Notes: generated by a model not told the origin, from the sequence alone. A DNA stretch of 38,235 nucleotides from Deinococcus arcticus (GCF_003028415.1 NZ_PYSV01000024.1:1-38235), one strand, 5' to 3'. Positions 15,654 to 24,054 are shown, numbered from the stretch's first letter. Numbers and translations: made by a program.

Positions 15654-16333
15654 TGGGCGGCGTGCTCCAGGAAATGAGTCACGGTTGGGGGGCGCCGCTT
15701 CCGACCCATGATCCGGCCTGGGCACATGTGTCCAGCCTCATTCCCTCTGGGCATCGTCACGCCCAGCCGGCCCCCTCGCCGGCCCCTGGCGCCCTCCACC
15801 TGCAACTTACCCTGCAGGTCGACGCGGCACTGACCGGCCAGACCGTGCTGATCCGTTATCCCCTGGGCGGCGTGGATACGGCGCTGATCGGCGTGCTGTT
15901 GGATCACAGTCCTGCCACGTTGCACATCAGCCGTGCAGGGTATCTCGATCACGACCGGGCGGTGCCGGACTTCTTGCGGGCCTACGACGGCATGCGCACC
16001 ATGAAGCTGTCCCACGAGAACGCGCATTACCTGCTGCATCGGTACCCCGCCGCGCCTCTGCTCGAGGCGGTCATCTCCACCTACCGCGCCCGCCTCTGGG
16101 GCCCGGCGGTCCTGTCCCGATTGCACGATGAGCTCGCCACAACCCTGGGGCCAGAGGACGGTGCGGCATGCTATGCGCCCCTGATTGAGCCAGGCTTTGC
16201 TGGCGCGCCCGTGATGTGGACGTCTGAGCATCCTCACTGCGGTGAGGCCGTGCATGCCCCACTGCCGCCTGTTCTGGCGCGTCGCATTCCGCCCGTGAGT
16301 GGATTACCGTATGAAGAAGGAGATCTGGCGTGA
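15653..16333 (+). CDS. Hypothetical protein coupled to a UvrD-like helicase
   Basis: A 226-residue soluble protein of unknown family, His- and Pro-rich at the N-terminus. Residues ~50-130 look alpha/beta (LHLQLTLQVDAALTGQTVLI). The start at 15653 is chosen because it overlaps the stop of a leader frame with a strong ribosome site; an ATG at 15674 is an alternative. Its stop overlaps the GTG of the helicase gene (GTGA), with a separate GAAGGAG site, so partner and helicase should be made in fixed ratio. A role as helicase cofactor is inferred only from this coupling. Confidence 0.6.
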   Translation: MGGVLQEMSHGWGAPLPTHDPAWAHVSSLIPSGHRHAQPAPSPAPGALHLQLTLQVDAALTGQTVLIRYPLGGVDTALIGVLLDHSPATLHISRAGYLDHDRAVPDFLRAYDGMRTMKLSHENAHYLLHRYPAAPLLEAVISTYRARLWGPAVLSRLHDELATTLGPEDGAACYAPLIEPGFAGAPVMWTSEHPHCGEAVHAPLPPVLARRIPPVSGLPYEEGDLA

Positions 16334-18465
16334 CGACCCGGGCGATTCCAGCGCACTTCACCGCGGAGCAGCAGCGGTTCATGACGGCGGTACGAGACAC
16401 GCCGCGTCACCTGTTCTTACGGGCAACTGCGGGAGCGGGCAAGACCACGACGCTCACCGAGGCCGCCTGGCACCTGGAGGCGCGCGGCGTGTACTTCGCG
16501 TACAACAAGCACGCGGTGGCGGACCTGCAACCTCGGCTGCCCGAGCGCGTTCGGGCCCTGACCCTGCACGCGCATGGCTACCGCCTGCTGCAGGATCTGA
16601 TCAGCGCGCCGCTCCAGGTGCGGGACGACAAGGCGCGGATGCTGGCTGGACTCGTGCTCAGGCAGCACCCGAAGTTGCATGGCGCCGCGGCGCGGGCGTG
16701 GACACTCGCCCGGGAGGAATGCCTGCACGGCCTCACGCCAGAGCAGGCCCAGTGGATCGCCGACCAGGTGCAGTGGCCGGGAGCACCGCGAGACCTGATG
16801 GACCTGGTTCCCCTGTTTCACGAGATGGGCTCAGGCGCCTGGGACCGGGAAGGCTGGGCGGACTTCGCGGATCTGCTGTGGCTGCCGGTCACCCGTGGGC
16901 ATGGGGCCGCGAGCCTGCCACTCGCCCTGGTGGATGAAGCGCAGGACCTCACACCCCTCCGGCAGGCATACGTGCGCAACCTCCTGGGCCTGATGCCTGA
17001 TCAGGATCCAGTAGGCCGGTTGATCTTCGTGGGGGACAGCGACCAGTCCATTTACATGTGGGCGGGCGCGGACCCGCTGGCCCTAAACCGGTTGAAAACA
17101 GCAGTGGACGCGCTGGAGTTCCCGCTGAGCGTGTCCTTCCGTTGCCCGCGGGAGGTCGTGCGGTACGCGCGGGCCTATTCCGACTTCATCCAACCCGCCC
17201 CACAGTCCAAAGTAGGCGTCGTACAGCACATCAGTGCCCAGGAAGCGACATACACGCGGGGGGACGTGGTGCTGTGCCGCACGAACGCGCCCCTCATCCG
17301 CCTGGCGCTCGACCTCATGGCGAAGAACCTCAGTGTGGCCGTGACGGGACGGGATCTCGCCCGGCGTCTGCGCGAAGGCCTTGAAGGCGCTTTTCCGGAT
17401 TCGGGCCCATTTTCCAACGAGTGTGTCACCGAGCGGGTCCGCGCGTACCTCGCACCCCTGGCCGAACCGTTGGTGGCCAGGTCAGCCGAGGGCGACCTGG
17501 GCGCGAAGCGGGCGCTGACCGAACTGCTGGATATGACCCGCTGCTTGCGGTATCTCGCGTGGGTGGTGTCCAGACGCACGGGGGAAGGGACCCTGCGCGC
17601 GGCGTTGGAGTTGCTCGGGCAGCTCTGCCGGGAGGACGCGGACGCCGACGTGCTGCTCGCCTCTGTGCACCGCGCCAAGGGCAAGGAGTGGCCACGGGTC
17701 ACCATCCTCTACCCGGAGCTCATGCCCATGAGTCAGGGCAACCCGGTCGAGGAACGGGCGGTGCAGTTCGTCGCAGTCACGCGGGCGCAGCAGGTCCTGC
17801 GCTTCGCGTACGGCACCGAGCGCTGGTCCGCGCAGGAGTTTGTCTCCCCCGGCGTCCTACCGCCCCCTCCAGAGGGGGCGGCGCCTGTACCTGTGGCCAG
17901 ACCGGACACTCCCACGCCGCGACCCGCCGTTCAGGTACTGTCCCCACTCGCCGGCGCACCGGGTGTACCGACGCTTCCCCAGCGGCCCAAAGGGGGCCCG
18001 CCGGTGGCGCAGCTTAAGGACCCGCGGGGCACATTGCCCCTGCTTGGCGGCACGACCCCCATCCCGGTGGACCTGCTCCTGGAACGGCTCAGAGCGCTAG
18101 CGGAAGAAGATCGGCAGCTGCTGCGCACCTGGGCGGTCGACAGTCTGGCGCTGCTGCATGGGGTGAACGCGGGGTTCGTGGGCATTTACGGCGCGCACCT
18201 GGAGCAGTTCGAGCGGGCGGCGCGGCAGGCCCGTCTGCCCGTCCCGGCCCTGTTCGGCACGGGTGTGGCCGTGTGCGTGTACGAAGGGCCATTCATGCGG
18301 GTGCATCTGGCGAAGAAACTGCGCGTCACCAAACGGGCCATCCGCCTGGCGCTCGGGACACAGGAACTGAAGTTTGACCGGACGAGTGGGGAACTGCTGG
18401 ACGGGGCCGCGCCGCTCACACCGTTTATCCTCCCTGCGGACCTCACGCGCCTGCAGGCCAGTTAG
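16330..18465 (+). CDS. UvrD/Rep-type superfamily 1A DNA helicase
   Basis: A 711-residue helicase. Visible motifs in order: Walker A ATAGAGKTT with Lys38, motif II DEAQD (202-206), motif III GDSDQSIYMWAGA (235-247), motif IV SFRCP (269-273), motif V SVHRAKGKEWPRV (445-457) and motif VI VAVTRAQ (481-487). All ATPase residues are intact, so it should unwind or translocate on DNA from ATP hydrolysis. The inserted 1B and 2B domains look shorter than in housekeeping UvrD. After residue ~500 there is a Pro-rich linker and a C-terminal domain of about 150 residues (about 575-700) that I do not recognise. The GTG start has GAAGGAG upstream and overlaps the previous gene. Accessory rather than housekeeping, judging from its context. 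Confidence 0.9.
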   Translation: MTTRAIPAHFTAEQQRFMTAVRDTPRHLFLRATAGAGKTTTLTEAAWHLEARGVYFAYNKHAVADLQPRLPERVRALTLHAHGYRLLQDLISAPLQVRDDKARMLAGLVLRQHPKLHGAAARAWTLAREECLHGLTPEQAQWIADQVQWPGAPRDLMDLVPLFHEMGSGAWDREGWADFADLLWLPVTRGHGAASLPLALVDEAQDLTPLRQAYVRNLLGLMPDQDPVGRLIFVGDSDQSIYMWAGADPLALNRLKTAVDALEFPLSVSFRCPREVVRYARAYSDFIQPAPQSKVGVVQHISAQEATYTRGDVVLCRTNAPLIRLALDLMAKNLSVAVTGRDLARRLREGLEGAFPDSGPFSNECVTERVRAYLAPLAEPLVARSAEGDLGAKRALTELLDMTRCLRYLAWVVSRRTGEGTLRAALELLGQLCREDADADVLLASVHRAKGKEWPRVTILYPELMPMSQGNPVEERAVQFVAVTRAQQVLRFAYGTERWSAQEFVSPGVLPPPPEGAAPVPVARPDTPTPRPAVQVLSPLAGAPGVPTLPQRPKGGPPVAQLKDPRGTLPLLGGTTPIPVDLLLERLRALAEEDRQLLRTWAVDSLALLHGVNAGFVGIYGAHLEQFERAARQARLPVPALFGTGVAVCVYEGPFMRVHLAKKLRVTKRAIRLALGTQELKFDRTSGELLDGAAPLTPFILPADLTRLQAS

Positions 18466-18523
18466 GACTGAGGGGCGTCATCAGCGCGCGACACTGTGGG
18501 CATGCTCTTGCGTGGCTGAGGAA

Positions 18524-18556
18524 GAGCCCCAGCCACACGCCGGGGGGCTCCCGTTT
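18524..18556 (+). terminator. Intrinsic terminator of the helicase operon
   Basis: GAGCCCC (18524-18530) pairs with GGGGCTC (18544-18550), followed by CCGTTTT. It lies in the gap between the helicase gene and the convergent gene at 18593. The preceding bases (GACACT, then GGGCATGC) resemble the region before the 15319 palindrome. Confidence 0.65.
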
Positions 18557-18592
18557 TCAAGGCTGGCCCTCGCCGGTGTGACACCCTGCGGC

Positions 18593-19138
18593 TCAGCCCT
18601 GACTCAGCAGGTGCAGATACGCCTGCAACGCTCCGACGTAAATCTCAGACGTGCGTTCATGCCCGCCAAATGGCACCGCTGGACTCAGACAGAAACAGGT
18701 CCTGGCGTCAATGCGCTGACCCTGAGCCCACACGGCCTGATGCCGAGCGAACAGCTCATCATCCTCGATATAGTCCGGCTCACTTAAGGTCATCACCGCC
18801 GTCTCGAAGGACGTGGCGATCTCCATCAATTCCCGGTAATTGGGCGAAAAAAAGAAGCAGTGGCCGTTTCGATCAAACAGGTGAACGTCACCAAATGATG
18901 TTCGCGCGAACGGAATCAGGTCCTCGCTCAGACCAAACATCGGCGTGAACCATGTCATGTCTTTCGGATCAACCAGCCAGAGAAAGCCGTCCTGGCGCGC
19001 ACCAAACCCCACCGCGCGCCAGAACGTCTGGAGGAACGCGGGGTAGGCACGAATGTCAGCGTCCTCCGGCCACACGGCGTCAACCACAGCACCAAACTGT
19101 TCACAGAAGTACTGGATGGCGTCCTGGTCTGCATCCAT
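18593..19138 (-). CDS. GAD-like / DUF1851 (Tdi1 immunity-like) protein
   Basis: A 181-residue protein. The N-terminal ~50 residues, ending in a YPAFLQTFWRAVGFG-type stretch, fit the GAD-like domain pattern (fFGxxxxxxxP, then LPxxLxxxWxxxG). The following part, with DGFLWLVDP and FARTSFGDVHLF, fits DUF1851, the C-terminal domain of the type VI secretion immunity protein Tdi1. Such pairs usually protect against an ADP-ribosylating or related toxin; no toxin gene is visible next door, so it may be an orphan immunity gene or serve another purpose. The ATG at 19138 is chosen because AAGGGGAGG lies about 8 bases upstream. A membrane protein gene lies upstream on the same strand (30-base gap). Confidence 0.65.
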   Translation of the reverse strand: MDADQDAIQYFCEQFGAVVDAVWPEDADIRAYPAFLQTFWRAVGFGARQDGFLWLVDPKDMTWFTPMFGLSEDLIPFARTSFGDVHLFDRNGHCFFFSPNYRELMEIATSFETAVMTLSEPDYIEDDELFARHQAVWAQGQRIDARTCFCLSPAVPFGGHERTSEIYVGALQAYLHLLSQG

Positions 19139-19167
19139 GGGCGCAGCCTCCCCTTGCGTTGTCCTCC

Positions 19168-19557
19168 TCACTGTGTCCGAGACCTGCCGCCAACATACTC
19201 GCGCGCCACAGCCCACAGCACCACCGCTACACCCAGGATCACACCCCAGAACCCGACACGCATCCACAGGTCCGACACACTGTCCTCCGGCACAGGCCGG
19301 TACCCCATCCCCGTCTCCTCAAAGCCGACCAGCGTGCCCCAGATGCTGGCGGTCACGCCACCCCACGTCAGCGTGAAGCCCAACCGGCGCAGCACCACCG
19401 TGCGGTCGTGCCAAGGCCACGCCATGAGCAGCAGGAGGGCCGCCCAGAGTGTGAGCAGACCAAACAAGAAACCCGCGATCATGACGCCCCCGGCCACAAG
19501 TCCCAACACGCCCTCATGGTACCGGGCGGGGTCCGCTTGGTCGCGCGCAATGGCCAC
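19168..19557 (-). CDS. Hypothetical integral membrane protein
   Basis: About 129 residues with three predicted membrane segments: roughly 17-50 (probably two short spans), 60-80 and 100-120, and a short basic tail. The start is uncertain: the GTG at 19557 has GAGGACCG just upstream, while an ATG at 19590 in the same frame has none. It ends 29 bases before the GAD-like gene on the same strand, so the two are probably co-transcribed. No family recognised. Confidence 0.55.
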   Translation of the reverse strand: MAIARDQADPARYHEGVLGLVAGGVMIAGFLFGLLTLWAALLLLMAWPWHDRTVVLRRLGFTLTWGGVTASIWGTLVGFEETGMGYRPVPEDSVSDLWMRVGFWGVILGVAVVLWAVAREYVGGRSRTQ

Positions 19558-19787
19558 CGGTCCTCGCGCACAGCAGCGTCCCCTTGCCACACCTGGTGGT
19601 GCCTGTTACGCTGCGTTCAGGCCGCTGCCCGCCCTCCCCTCGCACCCGTTCTGGGTACGGACAAGGTCAGCCGCAACGCATCCAGACGCCCTCGACAGCC
19701 CTCTTCCTGTCAGCGCCGGTGCAGCGAACGCGAGGACGCCGCACAACACCGTGTTCCTGCCCGGCCGCTGACAGCGCAGGAGTGTCT

Positions 19788-21116
19788 ATGTCCATCACGC
19801 TGGATGCCTTGAAAGCGGAGGCCCACGCCCTGACGGCCGCCGCCAAAGCCCGTCAGGAATCGCTCGCCCATAAGACGGCGCTCAACACCGTCGCGCGGCG
19901 AAACGGGTATGCCAACTACGAAGCGGCCCGCCATCACCTGAAGGTGACGCGCCCCACCCGGCCGGACCATCCCCCCCTGAATCCAACCTACTTCGACTTG
20001 ATCACCGTCCGCCGACCACCGGGCGCTTCGCCGCCCCCCACACTTGAACACCTCTACCTGCCCTACACGGTGGGCCTGGCCCGGCAGCTGGCCACCCTGA
20101 GGGACACGCCTGAATGGCGTGACGGCCTCGCGGCTGGCACCGTCGTTCCACAGCCGAGGGAGGCGGACTATACCTACCTGGACCACCGGCAGGGGCTGAT
20201 CGGCGAGTGGCTGCTGGCCGTCGCGCGCAGCTCGGATCCTTCCTGGCACCATGTGTACCACCTGACGCGGCTCAGTCCACAGGCGCTGCACACCCATCTG
20301 GCCGCGTTGCTCGACTTCGAAACGCGCTTCACGCCCATGCGCGCCGGGTTCGACGGCATTCCCGGTGAGATTGCCGTCCAGCGCGCACAGCGGGAACTGG
20401 CCCAGCTCTTTCAGGCGCCCTCCCGGGACCCACGCGTCACCGTTGCGCCGCTGCTGGCCCTGTGCACCCTGGCCTTGACACCCGAGGCCCTGCAGCGGGC
20501 GACCGACAGCTTGATCCGCGGTGGTCTGGGGCGGCTGGATGCCCGGACGGCGGGTGTGCGGTGGCAACCGAGGGAGGGCCTCATGCGGGAGGACCGCCTG
20601 CAGACCTTCGAAGAAGCGAGCCGGGCGTACATGCTGACCACCGGGAACCCCCACAGCGACCCGCTGACGAACGATGACCAGTACGTCCGGTCCCTCTGGG
20701 ACCAGGCGGCCGCGGCGCTGACAGGACAAGATCCACAGCAGGTTCTCCTGCGGGTGGGGCACGACTTGCTCAACGGGGCGCTGCCGGGTGAGCCGGACGT
20801 GGAGGCGATGGCCGGCCCGCTGCTCGCAGGGATGACCCGTCATTTTTTCTCCGGGCGGCCGTCCCCTGAACCGTGGGGCGACCTGCGAACCCTCACCTGG
20901 ACGGGGCAGGACACGGTGCACTCGGTGCAGGACCGGGTCATGTTCCCGATCAGTGGCGCTCAGGCGGTCCGGAATCAATGGCAGAACTTTCGGTATCGGG
21001 CGCAGACCCGCGCGGCCTGGGCGTGGCTCCCGGCCGCGGTCACAGCCTGGCCCACCTGGGCCCCGTCGGACCAGGCCGCTCAGCACATTGACCGGATCCG
21101 CCCAGGCCTTCCGTGA
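19788..21116 (+). CDS. Protein with glyoxalase-related N-terminal domain, 3' end frameshifted
   Basis: A 442-residue frame starting at an ATG with GCAGGAG upstream. Residues ~5-45 (LDALKAEAHALTAAAKARQE, then NTVARRNGYANYEAAR) match the short glyoxalase-related helical domain also seen at 4877-6073. The remaining ~390 residues are helical, of unknown family. The frame ends abruptly at 21116. Removing one C from the CCC at 21101-21103 would carry the protein on through DRIR-QAFREGLAWTL to a stop at 21372, adding about 85 residues with good coding character. So the gene is either recently frameshifted or affected by a base error. Confidence 0.65.
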   Translation: MSITLDALKAEAHALTAAAKARQESLAHKTALNTVARRNGYANYEAARHHLKVTRPTRPDHPPLNPTYFDLITVRRPPGASPPPTLEHLYLPYTVGLARQLATLRDTPEWRDGLAAGTVVPQPREADYTYLDHRQGLIGEWLLAVARSSDPSWHHVYHLTRLSPQALHTHLAALLDFETRFTPMRAGFDGIPGEIAVQRAQRELAQLFQAPSRDPRVTVAPLLALCTLALTPEALQRATDSLIRGGLGRLDARTAGVRWQPREGLMREDRLQTFEEASRAYMLTTGNPHSDPLTNDDQYVRSLWDQAAAALTGQDPQQVLLRVGHDLLNGALPGEPDVEAMAGPLLAGMTRHFFSGRPSPEPWGDLRTLTWTGQDTVHSVQDRVMFPISGAQAVRNQWQNFRYRAQTRAAWAWLPAAVTAWPTWAPSDQAAQHIDRIRPGLP

Positions 21117-21372
21117 AGGACTGGCATGGACGTTGATTGAGGACCTGCGCCGGACCTGGGCGCCCTACCGCTTTCCTCTGGAACGGCAGGTGCGACCGAT
21201 CCTCGAAGCGTCGCTCCAGCAGGTGCCATCTGGTATGACACGCCCTGAAGTGCAGGACCTGCTCCGCCGCCAGGCACAGGCAGACCCAGGGCCAGCCGCG
21301 GCGGCGTTGAAACACATGGCGTCGAGGCTGGCTCAGCTGGAACCCAGCCTGACAGACCGCTGGGGGACCTGA
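21104..21372 (+). pseudogene. Out-of-frame C-terminal part of the preceding gene
   Basis: Frame +1 relative to the gene at 19788, open across the junction, reading QAFREGLAWTLIEDLRRTW and on to SLTDRWGT before the stop at 21372. It has no start codon or ribosome site of its own, and its helical charged composition continues that of the upstream protein. It is best read as the severed tail. Confidence 0.6.
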
Positions 21373-21381
21373 AGGTCAACT

Positions 21382-22374
21382 TCACCACCCAGCGAGATCA
21401 TCCTTGAGGTCGTCGGCGGCGAGTTGCGCGTAGCCCTTGCGGGTGGTGTCGACACTTTCGTGGCCGAGGTGCGCCGCGACCCGGCCAAAATCCTTGAGCT
21501 GCTGGACCAGGCGTGTGCCGGCGTACTTCCGCCCCGGGTGGAATCCCCGGAAGGGGACGCCGGCGGCCTGGAACGCTTTGCCGAGGTGGTACCGGGCCGT
21601 GAACGTGCTGCCGTAGCGGAAGACCCGCTCAGGCGGTGTGGCGCGGCGGCCGTCGTGGTGTTGGGGTCCACCCGGGCCGTACTGGCCGCGGTACTGGCGG
21701 GCGGCCCGGGCAAGACTGGTGCTCATGGCGACGACGCGGCCTTTGCGGCCTTTGCCGCTGCGGACGTGGATGCGCCGGGCGCCTTCGTCCAGGTCGGTCC
21801 AGTCCAGCGCGAGGGCTTCGCTGATGCGCAGCCCCGCGTGGGCGATCAGGAACAGCAGGAACTTCTCGTGGACGTTCGCGTGCTCCAACACGTCCTGCAG
21901 GTCGTCTTCGGCATAAGGCGGGCGCTTGACGATGCCGGGGGTGCGGTCCTTGGGCACCTTGGCGTCCCGGAAGGGATCCGCTTCGGTGGCGCCGGCCCAG
22001 CGCAGCGCCCGGTACAGGCAGCTCGCCGCCGCGACTTTGAGCTGCACGCCAGCGGGTTTCCGGCCCGCAGCGAGCATGTGGTTGATGTAGGTCTGCGCGT
22101 CATGCCGGCCGGGGCGCAGGAGATTGACGGCGTTCGCTGTGGCGTACTCGACGAACTGCCGGGTTCCGAGGGCATACGCCTCGACGGTGCGTGGGCTGGT
22201 GAGGACACCACTGCCGCCTTGGTGGGCGAGGTAGGCCAGGGTGAGGCTGACCAGCGCGGCCACGTCCTTCTCCCCGGCAGCTTTGACCGTTCGCCGTCGG
22301 AGTTCCTCGTCGTGCAGGTTGGTCCACGCGCGGCTCTGAGCGAGGACGTTGCCTTGGTACTGGACCAGGGTCAT
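21382..22374 (-). CDS. Tyrosine recombinase/integrase 1
   Basis: A 330-residue tyrosine recombinase with an N-terminal SAM-like core-binding domain (about 30-130) and a complete catalytic domain: Arg183 in AGLRISEAL, Lys208 in SGKGRKGR, His279 and Arg282 in FHPGRKYAG, His305 in LGHESVDTT and nucleophile Tyr315. It should therefore cut and rejoin DNA, as in plasmid dimer resolution, integration or inversion. It is a clear paralog of integrase 2 at 34613 (shared [16 protein letters not shown] and TRL blocks). The ATG at 22374 overlaps the stop of a 12-codon leader frame. The promoter region shares a dyad and flanking bases with that of integrase 2. XerD-like by family; its target site is unknown. 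Confidence 0.9.
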   Translation of the reverse strand: MTLVQYQGNVLAQSRAWTNLHDEELRRRTVKAAGEKDVAALVSLTLAYLAHQGGSGVLTSPRTVEAYALGTRQFVEYATANAVNLLRPGRHDAQTYINHMLAAGRKPAGVQLKVAAASCLYRALRWAGATEADPFRDAKVPKDRTPGIVKRPPYAEDDLQDVLEHANVHEKFLLFLIAHAGLRISEALALDWTDLDEGARRIHVRSGKGRKGRVVAMSTSLARAARQYRGQYGPGGPQHHDGRRATPPERVFRYGSTFTARYHLGKAFQAAGVPFRGFHPGRKYAGTRLVQQLKDFGRVAAHLGHESVDTTRKGYAQLAADDLKDDLAGW

Positions 22375-22409
22375 AGGAAGGGTGTTTCAGCGTGCTGAGC
22401 GTGGGTCAC
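22371..22409 (-). CDS. 12-residue leader frame of integrase 1
   Basis: The GTG at 22409, six bases behind a TATAAA box, opens VTHAQHAETPFL and stops in the ATGA that starts the integrase gene. The integrase ATG has no Shine-Dalgarno site, so coupling through this leaderless mini-frame is a plausible way to translate it. GTGACCC at its start corresponds to GTGACCC at the start of integrase 2. Confidence 0.4.
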   Translation of the reverse strand: MTHAQHAETPFL

Positions 22410-22415
22410 CACCTG

Positions 22416-22438
22416 TTTATACCCTAAATAGCATTAGG
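22416..22438 (-). promoter_or_regulatory. Integrase 1 promoter with CTAA-N6-TTAG dyad
   Basis: On the minus strand the dyad CCTAA-TGCTAT-TTAGG (22438-22423) is followed by GGTATAAACAGG, including the -10-like TATAAA (22421-22416). The same order, dyad then AAAxxCAGG then GTGACCC, occurs before integrase 2. It may be an operator, a recombination site, or both. Confidence 0.55.
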
Positions 22439-22480
22439 TAAGAGAACAGAGCGAGCCGATCGGCGCTCTGCTGGTCTAGG

Positions 22481-23326
22481 TCACCGCAAGGTGTGGACCT
22501 GAGCTGCCAAGGCATTGAGCCGCATCAGCACCTGCGTGCCGTCGACCAGTTCCAAATGCAACCGTCCGGCCTCCCGATGCGCATCCGACGTGCAGCGCCC
22601 GGTCGTCACCAACACCCCTTTCGACGCCCGGTGACTTGACACGGCCGGGTGCAGGGACCGCAGGATCGGCGTGCCCACCGTGTCCACATTCTTGCACTCC
22701 ACGAAGAGGCGCCGCGTTCCCTGCACAACTTCAATGTCCCACCCCCCATCGTTGCCGGCTGGAGTCAGGCGCGCGTCGCTCTCCTCAGCCTGGTACATCC
22801 AGGCGACGAGTTGTTCGAATTCCCGGCTGGACAGCGCCCGCAGCCGCGCAAACGTCCAGCCCGTTGCTGGCGCTGCCGAACGCGGCGCGGCTGCAACGGG
22901 CGGTGCCGTAAAGCCTGGGGCCGGCCTGGGCGACCGCTCACCCGGCGACGCGAGGGTCTGCAGGCTCAGATTCACGTTGCGTAGGGACAGGAGACCGCCC
23001 AGGGCAATGGCGGCGACGCCCAGGGCATTCACGAGGTCGTACCGCAGGGCATTCTCCGGCTGCCGGCCCAGGGCAAACGCCGCGACAGCGGCCAGTCCTG
23101 CAAGGAAAAAACTGAGGGGCAGGAACGGCGGATGCCCGTGGGTCCGGGGTTTGTGCGGCACACGCTGAGCGACCCAGGCGGCGAGACCCATCCCAACTTC
23201 CAGCGCGGTCCAGCCCAGCACAAGCAAGCCGACGATCTGCATGGTGGCTGTGGGAGCCTCCAGGGAGACGCTACGCAGCACCTCGGGCATCATGACGGTG
23301 ACGAGAACGAGGTAAGCCAGAGGCAA
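22481..23326 (-). CDS. Membrane-anchored Mrr-like restriction endonuclease
   Basis: A 281-residue protein. The N-terminal ~115 residues hold about three hydrophobic segments (30-48, 68-86, 100-115). A Pro/Ala linker follows, then an Mrr-type nuclease domain from about 160 (LSSREFEQLVAWMY). The PD-(D/E)xK site is visible as Asp197 in GGWDIEV and Glu210-Cys-Lys212 in FVECKN, followed by the KGVLVTTG strand typical of the family. Proteins of this design cut DNA, often modified or foreign, near the membrane. The start is uncertain: a TTG at 23326 behind CTG codons and an AAGGA; an ATG lies 11 codons in. It is a single gene next to integrase 1. Probably a defence function, by family. Confidence 0.8.
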   Translation of the reverse strand: MPLAYLVLVTVMMPEVLRSVSLEAPTATMQIVGLLVLGWTALEVGMGLAAWVAQRVPHKPRTHGHPPFLPLSFFLAGLAAVAAFALGRQPENALRYDLVNALGVAAIALGGLLSLRNVNLSLQTLASPGERSPRPAPGFTAPPVAAAPRSAAPATGWTFARLRALSSREFEQLVAWMYQAEESDARLTPAGNDGGWDIEVVQGTRRLFVECKNVDTVGTPILRSLHPAVSSHRASKGVLVTTGRCTSDAHREAGRLHLELVDGTQVLMRLNALAAQVHTLR

Positions 23327-23523
23327 CAGCAGCAGCGTGTGTCCTTAGCGTAGCGGGGCGCTCACCGGCCTGTTACCCCTGCGAGCGTCAACGCAAACGG
23401 GCGACGCGCCAGTCTAGAAAGCGACCCTTCCTCTCCCCCTCAGCCGCCTTTGGAAGGGCCTTCCTGGCCGTTCTGTGGCCTCGGGCAAAAAACATCGTGC
23501 CCGTCGAACAAAATTTATGACAC

Positions 23524-23590
23524 TTTACGCTGAGCAACGACCAATGATAAATATTTCGCTCTTAGCGTAAATTCAGGCCATTCTGACCCT
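23524..23590 (+). repeat. Remnant of an integrase-type promoter region
   Basis: TTTACGCT (23524-23531) and AGCGTAAA (23564-23571) are exact inverted repeats. From 23551 the sequence ATATTTCGCTCTTAGCGT and the following AAATTCAGG and CTGACCCT match the region before integrase 2 (ATATTGCTTAGTGTT, AAATTCAGG, TGACCCT) base for base at most positions. No integrase frame follows, so this looks like the left-over front end of a third copy. Confidence 0.5.
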
Positions 23591-23611
23591 AGAGGTGCCT
23601 CATGCGCAACC

Positions 23612-23737
23612 GTGCGGAAGACCCGTGCCCGAGCCGACCTTACCCGGTTGTTCGGGCACATCTTGGCCTGGATCACTGCCAGGGGGATTGAGAGGCCTAT
23701 CCTCGATACCTGGTCACGGGGCACCCTCAAGGAATAG
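23612..23737 (+). CDS. Possible small or truncated frame (41 codons)
   Basis: A GTG at 23612 opens a frame of protein-like sequence (RADLTRLFGHILAWITARG, ending SRGTLKE) immediately after the integrase-promoter remnant. No ribosome site is visible. It could be the tail of a lost gene joined to the promoter remnant. No family recognised. Confidence 0.25.
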   Translation: MRKTRARADLTRLFGHILAWITARGIERPILDTWSRGTLKE

Positions 23738-24022
23738 CACCAGCCCGTCCACTCGCACCACTTCAATGGCCAGAGTCTCCGACCGCACCTCTCTCCCAGC
23801 CAGTTGACTCGGGGAGGCGGGGTTCAGATCCGGGCGTGGATACTGCGCCGCGCTGGAGCCACGCGTCTCCTCCCTCCTTGAACCACAGGCCCACCGGCCA
23901 TGCGGAGTTGTGGAACACGAGCGCCCGGCTCTTCTCCCCCAAGGGCAGCACCACGGACCGGAACATGCAGGTGGGCTCCGGTCCACCTGCGCAGTACTGA
24001 TCGAACGCCCATACGACCGCAT

Positions 24023-24054
24023 ACCGAGACCAGCGCCGCAGCGCTGGTCTCGGT
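24023..24054. repeat. Perfect 14-bp hairpin
   Basis: ACCGAGACCAGCGC (24023-24036), loop CGCA, GCGCTGGTCTCGGT (24041-24054). It lies inside the decayed gene at a reading-frame break, so it is not an obvious terminator. Confidence 0.7.

Noticed and set aside
19710..21086. 458-codon minus-strand frame
   Set aside because: Antisense shadow of the 19788 gene; no start signal.
21424..22398. 324-codon plus-strand frame
   Set aside because: Antisense to integrase 1, whose catalytic residues are all present.
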